Shown in pieces: positions 36,562-44,663 of a stretch of DNA of 52,495 nt. Both the position numbers and the translations under genes were made by a program. Positions within the stretch are counted from its first letter, which is position 1, and each line of letters opens with the position of its first letter. The notes under the pieces are model-generated. The model was not told the DNA's origin and did no database searches. It saw only the letters and a list, made by a program, of their open reading frames with translations. Origin of the DNA: UBA6614 sp002433235 (GTDB lineage Bacteria; Verrucomicrobiota; Verrucomicrobiia; Limisphaerales; UBA1100); NCBI GenBank assembly GCA_002433235.1, contig DJHS01000136.1, positions 1 to 52,495 of the forward strand. Direction: 5' to 3'.

Positions 36562-38352
36562 ATGGAAGGAGCGAAGACGGAGGTCCAACGCAAGACACTG
36601 GAGGAACGACAGCAAATGGATGAGCTGTCGCGCATTCGTCATTCCTGCGCGCACGTACTGGCAACGGCTGTCCTGCGCATCTGGCCCAATGCCAAGCTCG
36701 ACATTGGCCCGCCCACCGATGAGGGGTTTTATTATGACTTCGACTTGGAGCACCGGTTCACGCCGGATGACTTCGAAAAAATTGAGGCGGAGATGAAAAA
36801 GGTCGTGAAGGAAAACCAGACCTTTGAGTACTCCGAAATGACCCGCGAGCAGGCCAAAGCCCATTACGAGGAAGTCAGCCAACCCTACAAACTGGAACGC
36901 ATCGACGACATTCCCGAGGGTGAAAAGATCACCTTCTTCCGCAATGGCGAATTTTTCGACCTATGCGCCGGACCGCATGTGCCCCGCACGGGAAACGTGA
37001 AGGCATTCAAGCTGCTCCGCTTGGCGGCGGCATATTATCGCGGCAACGAAAAAAACCCCCAACTGCAGCGAATCTACGGCACCGCGTTTAAAAACAAGAC
37101 GCAGCTCAACGAATGGCTAGAGATGCGCGAGGAGGCGGCGAAGCGCGACCACCGGAAAATTGGCCGCGAACAGGGACTCTTCACGCTGTCCCCCATGGTC
37201 GGCCAAGGCCTAGTGCTGTGGATGCCCAAAGGCGGCATTGTGCGGACGGAACTGCAAAACTTCATGCAAGGCGAACTGATGGCCCGCGGTTACAGTCCCG
37301 TGTTTACGCCGCACATTGCCAGTATTGAACTCTACAAGACCTCCGGCCATTTCCCCTACTACAAGGAAAGCCAATACCCCACGTTGCAGGCCGAGGAGAA
37401 CGAGGAATATCTCCTCAAGCCCATGAACTGCCCGCACCACATCCAGATTTTTGCGGCGGAAAAACGAAGCTATCGAGAATTACCAGTTCGTCTTGCCGAA
37501 TTCGGAACAGTCTACCGGTATGAACAAAGCGGCGAGCTGAGCGGCTTGACCCGTGTCCGTGGCTTGACCCAGGACGACGCCCATATTTTTTGTACCCAAG
37601 ACCAAGTGGAGGCCGAAGTCCGCGACACCGTGGATCTCACCCTCAAGACCCTGCGCTCATTGGGGCTGGATGACTACCGCGTGCAGGTCAGCTTGCGGGC
37701 CCCAGACGGCGACAAGTATACCGGCGACCCCGCCAATTGGGAGCACGCCGAGGCCACCCTCAAGCGCGTCGCCGATGAGATGGGCCTCGTTCATGAGGCC
37801 GTCCCCGGGGAAGCGGCATTTTACGGCCCCAAGCTGGACTTCATGGTGAAGGACTGCCTCGGCCGTGAGTGGCAGCTTGGCACCGTGCAACTGGACTACA
37901 ACCTGCCAGACCGGTTTAATCTCCAGTACGTTGGCACGGACAACACTAGGCACCAGCCCGTAATGATCCACCGGGCTCCCTTCGGCAGTTTTGAGCGGTT
38001 TGTGGGAATTTTGATCGAACATTTTGCCGGCAACTTCCCGCTTTGGCTTGCGCCCGAACAAGTGCGCGTCCTGCCTATCACCGAAAACCAAAACGAATAC
38101 GCGGAAAAAATCCTCGCTGACCTCAAGGCCGCTGGCATCCGCGCCAGTGCCGACATGTCCGGGGACAAGATCGGCGGCAAGATCCGCGCCGCCGAGATCG
38201 CCAAGGTCCACACCATGTTCGTTGTCGGCAAAAAAGAGGTGGAGAGTGGTACCATCGCCATGCGGATCCATGGCCAAGGCGACCGAGGCACCCTGTCCAT
38301 TGGCAACGCCATTACCGAGATCACCCGAAAAATCACCGAAAGAAGTCTCTGA
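36562..38352 (+). CDS. thrS: Threonyl-tRNA synthetase without the TGS domain
   Basis: 596 residues from the ATG at 36562. A GTG at 36508 is also possible, but that stretch does not look like coding sequence for this genome. The usual ~60-residue TGS domain is absent; the editing domain starts almost at once with RHSCAHVLA (the HxxxH motif) and continues with FFDLCAGPHVP. The catalytic core has Zn ligands in MNCPHH, DDAHIF and VMIHRAPFGS, motif 2 YRYEQSGELSG and a C-terminal anticodon-binding domain (VRVLPI...). Aminoacylation and editing sites are intact. Confidence 0.95.
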   Translation: MEGAKTEVQRKTLEERQQMDELSRIRHSCAHVLATAVLRIWPNAKLDIGPPTDEGFYYDFDLEHRFTPDDFEKIEAEMKKVVKENQTFEYSEMTREQAKAHYEEVSQPYKLERIDDIPEGEKITFFRNGEFFDLCAGPHVPRTGNVKAFKLLRLAAAYYRGNEKNPQLQRIYGTAFKNKTQLNEWLEMREEAAKRDHRKIGREQGLFTLSPMVGQGLVLWMPKGGIVRTELQNFMQGELMARGYSPVFTPHIASIELYKTSGHFPYYKESQYPTLQAEENEEYLLKPMNCPHHIQIFAAEKRSYRELPVRLAEFGTVYRYEQSGELSGLTRVRGLTQDDAHIFCTQDQVEAEVRDTVDLTLKTLRSLGLDDYRVQVSLRAPDGDKYTGDPANWEHAEATLKRVADEMGLVHEAVPGEAAFYGPKLDFMVKDCLGREWQLGTVQLDYNLPDRFNLQYVGTDNTRHQPVMIHRAPFGSFERFVGILIEHFAGNFPLWLAPEQVRVLPITENQNEYAEKILADLKAAGIRASADMSGDKIGGKIRAAEIAKVHTMFVVGKKEVESGTIAMRIHGQGDRGTLSIGNAITEITRKITERSL

Positions 38353-38369
38353 TTTTCCCCAAATATTAC

Positions 38370-38397
38370 TTGCCACCCCTCCATTGGCTGGTATTCT
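38370..38397 (+). promoter_or_regulatory. Possible sigma-70-type promoter for rpmB
   Basis: -35 TTGCCA (38370-38375), a 16-nt spacer and -10 TATTCT (38392-38397), lying 26 nt before the rpmB ATG; AGGAAG follows at 38413-38418. It suggests rpmB is transcribed separately from thrS. Confidence 0.5.
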
Positions 38398-38422
38398 CCG
38401 CCGCTCGAATTTAGGAAGAATC

Positions 38423-38692
38423 ATGGCACGCATTTGCAAACTCACCGGTAAACGCCCCGTAACGGGTGGCAGCATCACCCGCAGCGGCAAGGCCAAGAAA
38501 GAGGGCGGCATTGGCCGGCACGTAAAGAAGGTGGTGAAACGCAAGTTTTACCCGAACCTGCAACGCGTAAAGATCATCGATGAGAACGGCACGGTGAAAT
38601 ATGTACGGGTAGCCGCCAGCGCCATCAAGAAGGGCCTCATCACCAAGGCACCCAAGCGCAACTGGAAACCGGAAGCCGCCGAGGCCAAGTAA
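38423..38692 (+). CDS. rpmB: Large-subunit ribosomal protein bL28
   Basis: 89 residues, typical L28: MARICKLTGKRPVTGGSITR start with the usual basic core (RHVKKVVKRKFYPNLQ) and KYVRVAASAIKKGL. Only one cysteine (C5) is visible, so it looks like the zinc-independent form. AGGAAG is 4 nt before the ATG. A bidirectional terminator follows. Confidence 0.96.
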   Translation: MARICKLTGKRPVTGGSITRSGKAKKEGGIGRHVKKVVKRKFYPNLQRVKIIDENGTVKYVRVAASAIKKGLITKAPKRNWKPEAAEAK

Positions 38693-38710
38693 CCCAAGAG
38701 CACTTTCCCC

Positions 38711-38740
38711 AAAAACGCCGGTCTGCGCCGGCGTTTTTTT
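38711..38740. terminator. Bidirectional terminator between rpmB and smpB
   Basis: Stem AACGCCGG / CCGGCGTT (38714-38721, 38728-38735) with a 6-nt loop, T-run on one side (38734-38740) and A-run on the other. It serves rpmB on the plus strand and smpB on the minus strand; the smpB stop codon begins within it. Confidence 0.92.
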
Positions 38741-39197
38741 ATCGTCCCTTCAGGCTGCGCATCGTCGCGTTGCGAATCTGCCTGTCCGTCTCCCGCTTGC
38801 GCAGGCTTTCCCGCTTGTCCCCCTTGGTTTTTCCCTGCCCCACGCCCAGCAGCACTTTTACCTTTCCTTTCTTCCAGTACATCTTCAAAGGCACCAACGC
38901 ACACCCCTTCGCCTGCGTGGCGGCGCGCAACTTGTCGATTTCCTTGCGATGCAACAGAAGCTTTCTCGGTGCGCGGGGATCGTGATTGTTGATGTTTCCC
39001 TGCGCATACTCATCAATGTGCGCATTCACAAGCCAAACCTCGCCCTTGGAATCCACCTTGGCAAAGGCCTCCCGAATCTGCCCCTTCCCGGCACGCAGGC
39101 TTTTCACCTCCGTGCCCCGCAACGCCAAGCCAGCCTCATAGGTCTCAAGGATAGCATAGTCATGACGTGCCTTGGAATTTTTGACAATCTCACTCAT
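38739..39197 (-). CDS. smpB: SsrA-binding protein
   Basis: 152 residues: KNSKARHDYAILETYEAGL, LRGTEVKSLRAG, LVNAHI and the basic C-terminal tail (GDKRESLRKRETDRQ). SmpB binds tmRNA and rescues stalled ribosomes; the tail reaches the empty mRNA channel. The tmRNA gene is not in this window. The stop lies at the edge of the rpmB/smpB terminator. Confidence 0.96.
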   Translation of the reverse strand: MSEIVKNSKARHDYAILETYEAGLALRGTEVKSLRAGKGQIREAFAKVDSKGEVWLVNAHIDEYAQGNINNHDPRAPRKLLLHRKEIDKLRAATQAKGCALVPLKMYWKKGKVKVLLGVGQGKTKGDKRESLRKRETDRQIRNATMRSLKGR

Positions 39198-39206
39198 GGA
39201 AGGAGC

Positions 39207-39240
39207 AAAAAAAAGCCGGGAGGTCTTTTACCCTCCCGGC
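39207..39240 (-). terminator. Rho-independent terminator of rpoZ
   Basis: Stem GCCGGGAGG / CCTCCCGGC (39215-39223, 39232-39240) with an 8-nt loop, followed on the minus strand by eight T residues. It lies between rpoZ and smpB, so smpB is probably transcribed separately. Confidence 0.93.
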
Positions 39241-39259
39241 CCGCTAAACTCAATGCTGG

Positions 39260-39514
39260 TCAGCTTTTGCCCTTGGAACGCTTGGTGGGAGCTGCCTCCT
39301 CCGGCGGGGACAAGAGCTCATAATCCATCTTCTCATCCACCAGTTCCGCCAGCGCGATGTCCGCCACGCCCATGGTCGCATATTCCGCAACCAGAGGACG
39401 GCTGCCCACGCCACCGCCACTGTTCAGTTGGCGCACGCGACGTGAAACCAAATTCACCAGCACATTCGGGTTACCCACTTTTTCCAACGCCAGTTTGCAA
39501 AGTTCCGTGTTCAT
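39260..39514 (-). CDS. rpoZ: RNA polymerase omega subunit
   Basis: 84 residues from the ATG at 39514; the longer frame (to 39643) is a shadow of the prenyl-synthase start. Recognisable omega pattern: NPNVLVNLVSRRVRQL near the N-terminus and VADIALAELVDEKM later. It helps assemble the beta' subunit of RNA polymerase and forms part of the ppGpp site in some bacteria. The C-terminus is a short basic tail. Confidence 0.85.
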   Translation of the reverse strand: MNTELCKLALEKVGNPNVLVNLVSRRVRQLNSGGGVGSRPLVAEYATMGVADIALAELVDEKMDYELLSPPEEAAPTKRSKGKS

Positions 39515-39621
39515 TTCAATATCCCGCAACGGGAACGAGGGAAAGTACTCATCGGTGCCAATGGTGCAATAAAAAAAAGTCAAAACTTGCCCCCACCCCG
39601 CCTCATCCGTACAAATCCCGC

Positions 39622-40524
39622 GTGCCTGCCAGCCCCGCCCCATTCGATCTCGCCCAATATTCCAAGCGCCACTCCGCCGAGGTAAATCGCGCCCTTAGCC
39701 GACACCTGCCCTCCGCCCGCACCCGACCAGCCACCATCCACCAAGCCATGCGCTACAGCCTTTTTGCCGGCGGGAAACGCATCCGTCCCATCCTCACCCT
39801 GGCCGCCGCAGAGGCCTGTGGCGGAACGCCCAGAAGCGCGATGCCCCTCGCTTGTGCGGTCGAATGCATCCACACCTATTCCCTTATTCACGATGATCTC
39901 CCCGCGATGGACAACGATGATTTTCGCCGGGGCCGCCCCACCAGCCACAAGGTTTATGGGGAAGGCGTCGCCATTCTTGCGGGCGACGCGCTGTTGACCC
40001 AAGCCTTCGAGATCGCCGCCCAAGCCAAGCCAACACCACGCTATTCAACTGCCACCATTATCCGTGAACTCACCGAAACCTCAGGATCCTTGAAACTAAT
40101 CGCCGGCCAAGTCGCCGACCTCGAAGGAGAGGGCAACGACCTGAGCATGGCTCAGCTGCGATATATTCATGAACGCAAAACAAGTGCCCTGCTCGCCTGT
40201 TCCGTTCGCCTTGGCGGCATGAGCGCCAACTGTACTCCCCGCCAGCTTTCCGCTCTCACGGATTTTGGACGGCATGTTGGCCTCGCCTTCCAAGTCATTG
40301 ATGACATTCTAGACGTCACCCAAACAACCGAACAACTCGGCAAGACAGCCGGCAAAGATGAAGCTGCCGCCAAGGCCACTTATCCCGCCATTATCGGCTT
40401 GAGCAAATCCAAGAAAATTGCCGCCCAACTCACCGACAAGGCCTTTGCCGCCCTCAAGCCGTTCCATGGAAAAGCAACTGCCCTTGAGGCCATCGCTGGG
40501 TATCTGCTCAAGCGGGACAACTAG
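39622..40524 (+). CDS. Polyprenyl (farnesyl/geranylgeranyl) diphosphate synthase
   Basis: 300 residues from a GTG at 39622; no ATG is available before the conserved region, and the frame upstream is a shadow of rpoZ and smpB. First Asp-rich motif DDLPAMDND, second motif DDILD, plus GGKRIRPIL and the KT dyad at RKTSALL. The two residues inserted in the first motif indicate a bacterial IspA/CrtE-type short-chain synthase. Product C15 or C20 cannot be decided. Its stop and the purB stop share the CTAG palindrome at 40521-40524. Confidence 0.92.
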   Translation: MPASPAPFDLAQYSKRHSAEVNRALSRHLPSARTRPATIHQAMRYSLFAGGKRIRPILTLAAAEACGGTPRSAMPLACAVECIHTYSLIHDDLPAMDNDDFRRGRPTSHKVYGEGVAILAGDALLTQAFEIAAQAKPTPRYSTATIIRELTETSGSLKLIAGQVADLEGEGNDLSMAQLRYIHERKTSALLACSVRLGGMSANCTPRQLSALTDFGRHVGLAFQVIDDILDVTQTTEQLGKTAGKDEAAAKATYPAIIGLSKSKKIAAQLTDKAFAALKPFHGKATALEAIAGYLLKRDN

Positions 40525-41855
40525 AGGCCCAACTGCTTGAACCGGGAGTTGATGTGGCGCTGGTGAAATTCCACCGAACACAACTCTTCCAGTTCACCCG
40601 CTTTAAAATGCCTGGCCACATCCGGGTCCGTCATCAACTGGGCTAGGAAATCTGCGTCATCACGCCCCGCGTGTTTCACTGACCAAGTTTTCATCGCGTT
40701 GCGCTGCACGAGTTCATAGGCCGCCTCACGCGTAAGTCCCTTGCGAATCAACGCCAGCAACACCGTCTGGCTATTCCACATGCCGAGGCTGAGCCCAAGG
40801 TTCTTTTGCATGTTCTTTGGATACACGTTCAAGCCTTCCATCATGCGCTGAAGCAGGTGGAACATATAATCCAACAGCGTGCAGGAATCGGGGAAAATAA
40901 CCCGCTCCACGCTGCTGTGCGAAATGTCGCGTTCATGCCAAAGCGCCACGTTCTCCTGCGCGGCCAGAGAGTTGCCACGCAGGACACGAGCCAAACCTGT
41001 CAGCCTCTCCCAAGTGATGGGGTTCCGCTTGTGCGGCATGGCACTGCTACCCTTCTGCCCTTTGGTGAACGGCTCCTCCGCCTCCAGCACTTCCGTGCGT
41101 TGCAGATGGCGAAACTCCACCGCCCACCTCTCGAAACTGGCCCCCACCAAAGCAACCAAATTGAGGTATTCCGCATGATTGTCGCGCTGTACCACCTGCG
41201 TGGCGATGGGTGCGGGCTTGAGGCCCAGTTTACGACACACGAATTTCTCCACCCGCGGTGGCAGATGCGCGTTGGTGCCCACCGCGCCTGACAGTTTGCC
41301 GGTCGAGGCGATTGCCTTGGCACGCTCCAGCCGTTCTTGCGCCCGCCCAAATTCATCGTACATCAGCGCCATCTTCAGTCCAAACGTGGTGGGTTCCGCT
41401 TGGATGCCATGGCTACGGCCAATGCAAGGGGTGAACTTGTGGCGACGCGCTTGGCGAGCAATAGCACGCCGAACGCGCTTCACATCGGCAATCAAAATTT
41501 CCGCGCTTTGTTTCATTTGCACGGCAAAGGCTGTGTCCACCACGTCACTGGAAGTGAGGCCAAAATGCAGCCAGCGGCTAGCCTTGTGGTTGATCTTCTC
41601 CGCCACGGCGGTAGTGAAGGCAATCACGTCGTGGTTCAGGGTGCGTTCCAGACTTTTCTGCCGTTTCACCAACCCCTCGAGGTCAGCAAAGCATTTCTTT
41701 GCCCCCGAGTTCATGCGCGAGAAATCCGCGCGGCTAATGATTCCCTCCTTGACCAGTGCCTCACCGGTAAGGATCTCAATTTGAAGCCAGAGGTTGAGCT
41801 TGTTTTCGTCCGTCCAGATCGCCCGCATTTCCGGGCGCGAATAGCGTGAAATCAT
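40521..41855 (-). CDS. purB: Adenylosuccinate lyase
   Basis: 444 residues. Fumarase/aspartase superfamily with the signature GSSAMPHKRNP holding the catalytic serine, plus RSHGIQAEPTTFG and TSSDVVDTAFA. It splits SAICAR and adenylosuccinate in purine synthesis. No neighbouring purine gene. It is separated by 47 bp from the rhomboid gene. Confidence 0.96.
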   Translation of the reverse strand: MISRYSRPEMRAIWTDENKLNLWLQIEILTGEALVKEGIISRADFSRMNSGAKKCFADLEGLVKRQKSLERTLNHDVIAFTTAVAEKINHKASRWLHFGLTSSDVVDTAFAVQMKQSAEILIADVKRVRRAIARQARRHKFTPCIGRSHGIQAEPTTFGLKMALMYDEFGRAQERLERAKAIASTGKLSGAVGTNAHLPPRVEKFVCRKLGLKPAPIATQVVQRDNHAEYLNLVALVGASFERWAVEFRHLQRTEVLEAEEPFTKGQKGSSAMPHKRNPITWERLTGLARVLRGNSLAAQENVALWHERDISHSSVERVIFPDSCTLLDYMFHLLQRMMEGLNVYPKNMQKNLGLSLGMWNSQTVLLALIRKGLTREAAYELVQRNAMKTWSVKHAGRDDADFLAQLMTDPDVARHFKAGELEELCSVEFHQRHINSRFKQLGL

Positions 41856-41902
41856 ACGCGCGCCAGTCTATGGAATCGGTGCCGCAGCGTCGAGCGTTTG
41901 CC

Positions 41903-42886
41903 CTAGCCCATTCGTTTGCGCGCCTCGTCCAGAATTTTACGCTCGCGATCCGAGAGACTGTGAATCCCTTCCTTGGAAATTTTTTCAAGAATCGGGTCAA
42001 TCTCCTGCTCAATGAATTCGTCCTTGGAAACCTCTTCGGCCTCCACCACCTCGGCTCCACTGGATGAAAAGGCACGCGCCTTCCCCACCCGGATAATCTT
42101 GCGCCGGCGTGTTTCCCTTTCGCGAAGCCGCTGGATCAGGCTCCATTCACCTATGCTGAATCCGCCCAGCAATACCCAGTGGGCAAAACCCCAGCCCAAC
42201 AGAAAACCGCCCAAGTGTGCCCCATGCGCAACGCCGTCGCGCGATGGGAAAATAATGCAGAATGACGAAATGGCCAGCACGCCCCAAAAGATGGTCCGCG
42301 CGCGCAGGTTAACTGGCAACACAAAGAAGAGTAGCAGTGTCAATTGCCGGTCCGGCATGGCCCAAGTCAGCGCCGCCAACAATGCAAAAACCGACCCTGA
42401 TGCGCCGACGATCCCCACGTCCGGCGAGTGCCCGAACCATGTCATGCCAGTCTCCAGCAAGCCACCGCACATTCCGCCGAGCAGATATACCTGCAGCAAC
42501 ACCGAACGGCCGTACATTTCCTCTATCCCCTTGCCGATGAAGTACAACCCGAGCATGTTGAACAACACATGCCACAATCCAAAATGCATGAACTGATATG
42601 TAAAAAGCTGCCACACCGCTCCATCCCAAATGCCCAAAATCTGGGCCGACTCAAGATCCCCAGCCGCCCGATAATCCACCCCATCCTTCACTGCGCCTGA
42701 TTTCAAGACAAGGTATTGACCGACAAACCCTTTGGCCTCACCAGATCCATAATGCATGACCACGTTGAGCAGCAGGAAGACGGCCAGATTGGCAACCAGC
42801 AACACCTTGACCGTGGACCATGCCCAGCGGTGCCGGGGCGGCTCCTGCCACTCCGGTTCGCGCATGTATGGGCGGTCGTAGAGCAT
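41903..42886 (-). CDS. Rhomboid family intramembrane protease with C-terminal cytoplasmic extension
   Basis: 327 residues. Six membrane segments with catalytic S163 (GASGS) and H224 (AHGAHLGG) and the HxxxN motif (HVLFN, ~106-110). Unlike the GlpG-type gene at 10020, it has no NRho domain; instead an ~80-residue charged C-terminal tail (residues ~248-327) ends in LSDRERKILDEARKRM. It lies 3 nt from the M3 peptidase gene. Confidence 0.93.
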   Translation of the reverse strand: MLYDRPYMREPEWQEPPRHRWAWSTVKVLLVANLAVFLLLNVVMHYGSGEAKGFVGQYLVLKSGAVKDGVDYRAAGDLESAQILGIWDGAVWQLFTYQFMHFGLWHVLFNMLGLYFIGKGIEEMYGRSVLLQVYLLGGMCGGLLETGMTWFGHSPDVGIVGASGSVFALLAALTWAMPDRQLTLLLFFVLPVNLRARTIFWGVLAISSFCIIFPSRDGVAHGAHLGGFLLGWGFAHWVLLGGFSIGEWSLIQRLRERETRRRKIIRVGKARAFSSSGAEVVEAEEVSKDEFIEQEIDPILEKISKEGIHSLSDRERKILDEARKRMG

Positions 42887-42889
42887 GGT

Positions 42890-44620
42890 TTAGTTTAACG
42901 CGGCCAACTCGGTTTGCACCAGTTCAATCAACGGCTTGAACGCCTCGGCATCAAAGGAGAAGGGTGCCCCCGCGGCATTGAACAACTCAGGCAATGGCCG
43001 CGAGCCACACAACGCCAACGCATTTTTATAATTCGCCAAGGCCCGCGCACGATCAGCCTTGCTGTTCTTCCACACCCACAACGCGCCCAGCTGAGCAATG
43101 CCGTACTCGATGTAATAAAACGGCACGAGGAAGATGTGCGACTGGCGGTGCCACATTTTCGTCCGCGCAAGCTCGTGCCCACTCCAGTCGATGTCTCCGC
43201 CAAATCGGTCGCACAGTTCATTCCAAGCCGCATCGCGCTCCGCGCGCGTGTGGGCGGGATGCGTGTAAATCCAGTGCTGGAAGGCGTCCACGGTGGCAAT
43301 CCAAGGGAACAGCCCCACGATGCCCTCCAAGTGCGTCCGACGCGCACGAATGGCATCCGCCTCACTGTAGAACTCGGTGAGATGCTCATTGCCAATCAGT
43401 TCCATGCTCATGGAGGCCACCTCGCAGAATTCCAGCGGTGCGTGCTGGTAATGGTGCAGGTCCTCCCCTTGTGCCGCCAGGGCATGGAAGGCATGGCCCG
43501 CCTCGTGAAGCAGCGTTTCCACATCCCGCTGCAATCCGACGGCATTCATGAAGATAAATGGCAACCGCGCCTCCGGAAGACTGCATTGATATCCTCCAGG
43601 TGCCTTGCCCTTGCGATTGGCCAAATCCAACAAATTGCAGTCACGCATCACCTGAAACCCATCCGCCAACTCGCCGTCCACGTGGGTAAAAATGTTCTTG
43701 GTGCGCGCCACCATGTCATCCACCTCGGTAAACGGCTTGAGTGGATCCAGCCCCAGCGGATCCACTGCGGTATCCCACGGCCGCAATGCTTCCAGCTTCA
43801 TTTTCTCGCGCCGATCCGCTAACAAATCGTTGTAAACCGGCATTACCACCTGCTCCACCGCCTCATGAAACTTGAAGCAATCCTGCGGCCGATAATCAAA
43901 CCGCCCTTTCTTCTCATGCTTGAAGTCCCGGTAACTTTCAAAACCGGCGTTCGACGCCATCTCCATCCGGAGCGCCATCAGCTTTTCAAACGACTCATCG
44001 CACTCATCGGCCACCTCCAACCGGCGAGCCGCCACCATCTCCCAAGCCTCCTGCCTCAGCGCCCGGTCATTCTCCTGCTGATAGACCCCCATCTGGACCA
44101 GAGTCTTTTCCTCGCTGCGAAATTCCACCGTCAGGCCGCCCATCAGTTTCTGGTATTGCTGGCCCAGTTTTGATTCCTCCGTCTCCAGCGGCACGTTTTC
44201 CTCGCGAAATAGTTCCACCATCGATGCCCAGTCCCGATCCAGCACGGCGTAGCGATCCGCCGGCAAATCTCCACGGCAAGGATGATCCACAAACAGCCGC
44301 GCCAGCTGAAACATCTGCTCCTTCAAACCAGGCTCCACTTTCTCCACAAATTCCAGGTATGATTTCTCGGCCTCCTCCTTATCCGTGTGGCAGGTCATTG
44401 CGATGTACCGCTTCGAGCCCTCCTCATCCAAGGCGGCACTTAGTTCGTTCACCTCCACCAGCCAGCCTTCCAGTTCCGGCGCCGTCGCGCATTCCGGCGC
44501 GCGCTCCCGCAACTTTTCAAAGACCGGCTCAATCGCAGTCCAATCGCCCAAGTCCAAGTCCGCCGGCACGAACAACCGCGGCTTAAATGGCACCAACTCT
44601 CCAAATGGCAGCAAGCTCAT
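42890..44620 (-). CDS. M3 family oligoendopeptidase
   Basis: 576 residues from the ATG at 44620; the frame before that lies within the DUF885 gene region. Zinc motif HEAGH (372-376) and the downstream glutamate region (FCEVASMSME) define the M3 family. The N-terminal half is helical (oligopeptidase N lobe). It is probably a cytoplasmic peptidase that clears short peptides. The rhomboid gene follows and a second peptidase-like gene precedes, so three peptidase genes stand in a row. Confidence 0.93.
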   Translation of the reverse strand: MSLLPFGELVPFKPRLFVPADLDLGDWTAIEPVFEKLRERAPECATAPELEGWLVEVNELSAALDEEGSKRYIAMTCHTDKEEAEKSYLEFVEKVEPGLKEQMFQLARLFVDHPCRGDLPADRYAVLDRDWASMVELFREENVPLETEESKLGQQYQKLMGGLTVEFRSEEKTLVQMGVYQQENDRALRQEAWEMVAARRLEVADECDESFEKLMALRMEMASNAGFESYRDFKHEKKGRFDYRPQDCFKFHEAVEQVVMPVYNDLLADRREKMKLEALRPWDTAVDPLGLDPLKPFTEVDDMVARTKNIFTHVDGELADGFQVMRDCNLLDLANRKGKAPGGYQCSLPEARLPFIFMNAVGLQRDVETLLHEAGHAFHALAAQGEDLHHYQHAPLEFCEVASMSMELIGNEHLTEFYSEADAIRARRTHLEGIVGLFPWIATVDAFQHWIYTHPAHTRAERDAAWNELCDRFGGDIDWSGHELARTKMWHRQSHIFLVPFYYIEYGIAQLGALWVWKNSKADRARALANYKNALALCGSRPLPELFNAAGAPFSFDAEAFKPLIELVQTELAALN

Positions 44621-44663
44621 GCGCGGAAAATGACAAAGAACCGCCGAAAAGGAAATGTAATCC

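Noticed and set aside
39555..39561. TTGGCAC on the minus strand upstream of rpoZ, like a sigma-54 -24 box
   Set aside because: No TGC box follows at the required distance, and rpoZ is not expected to be sigma-54 dependent.
39515..39643. Longer start for rpoZ
   Set aside because: The extra N-terminus is antisense to the prenyl synthase start and does not look like an omega subunit.
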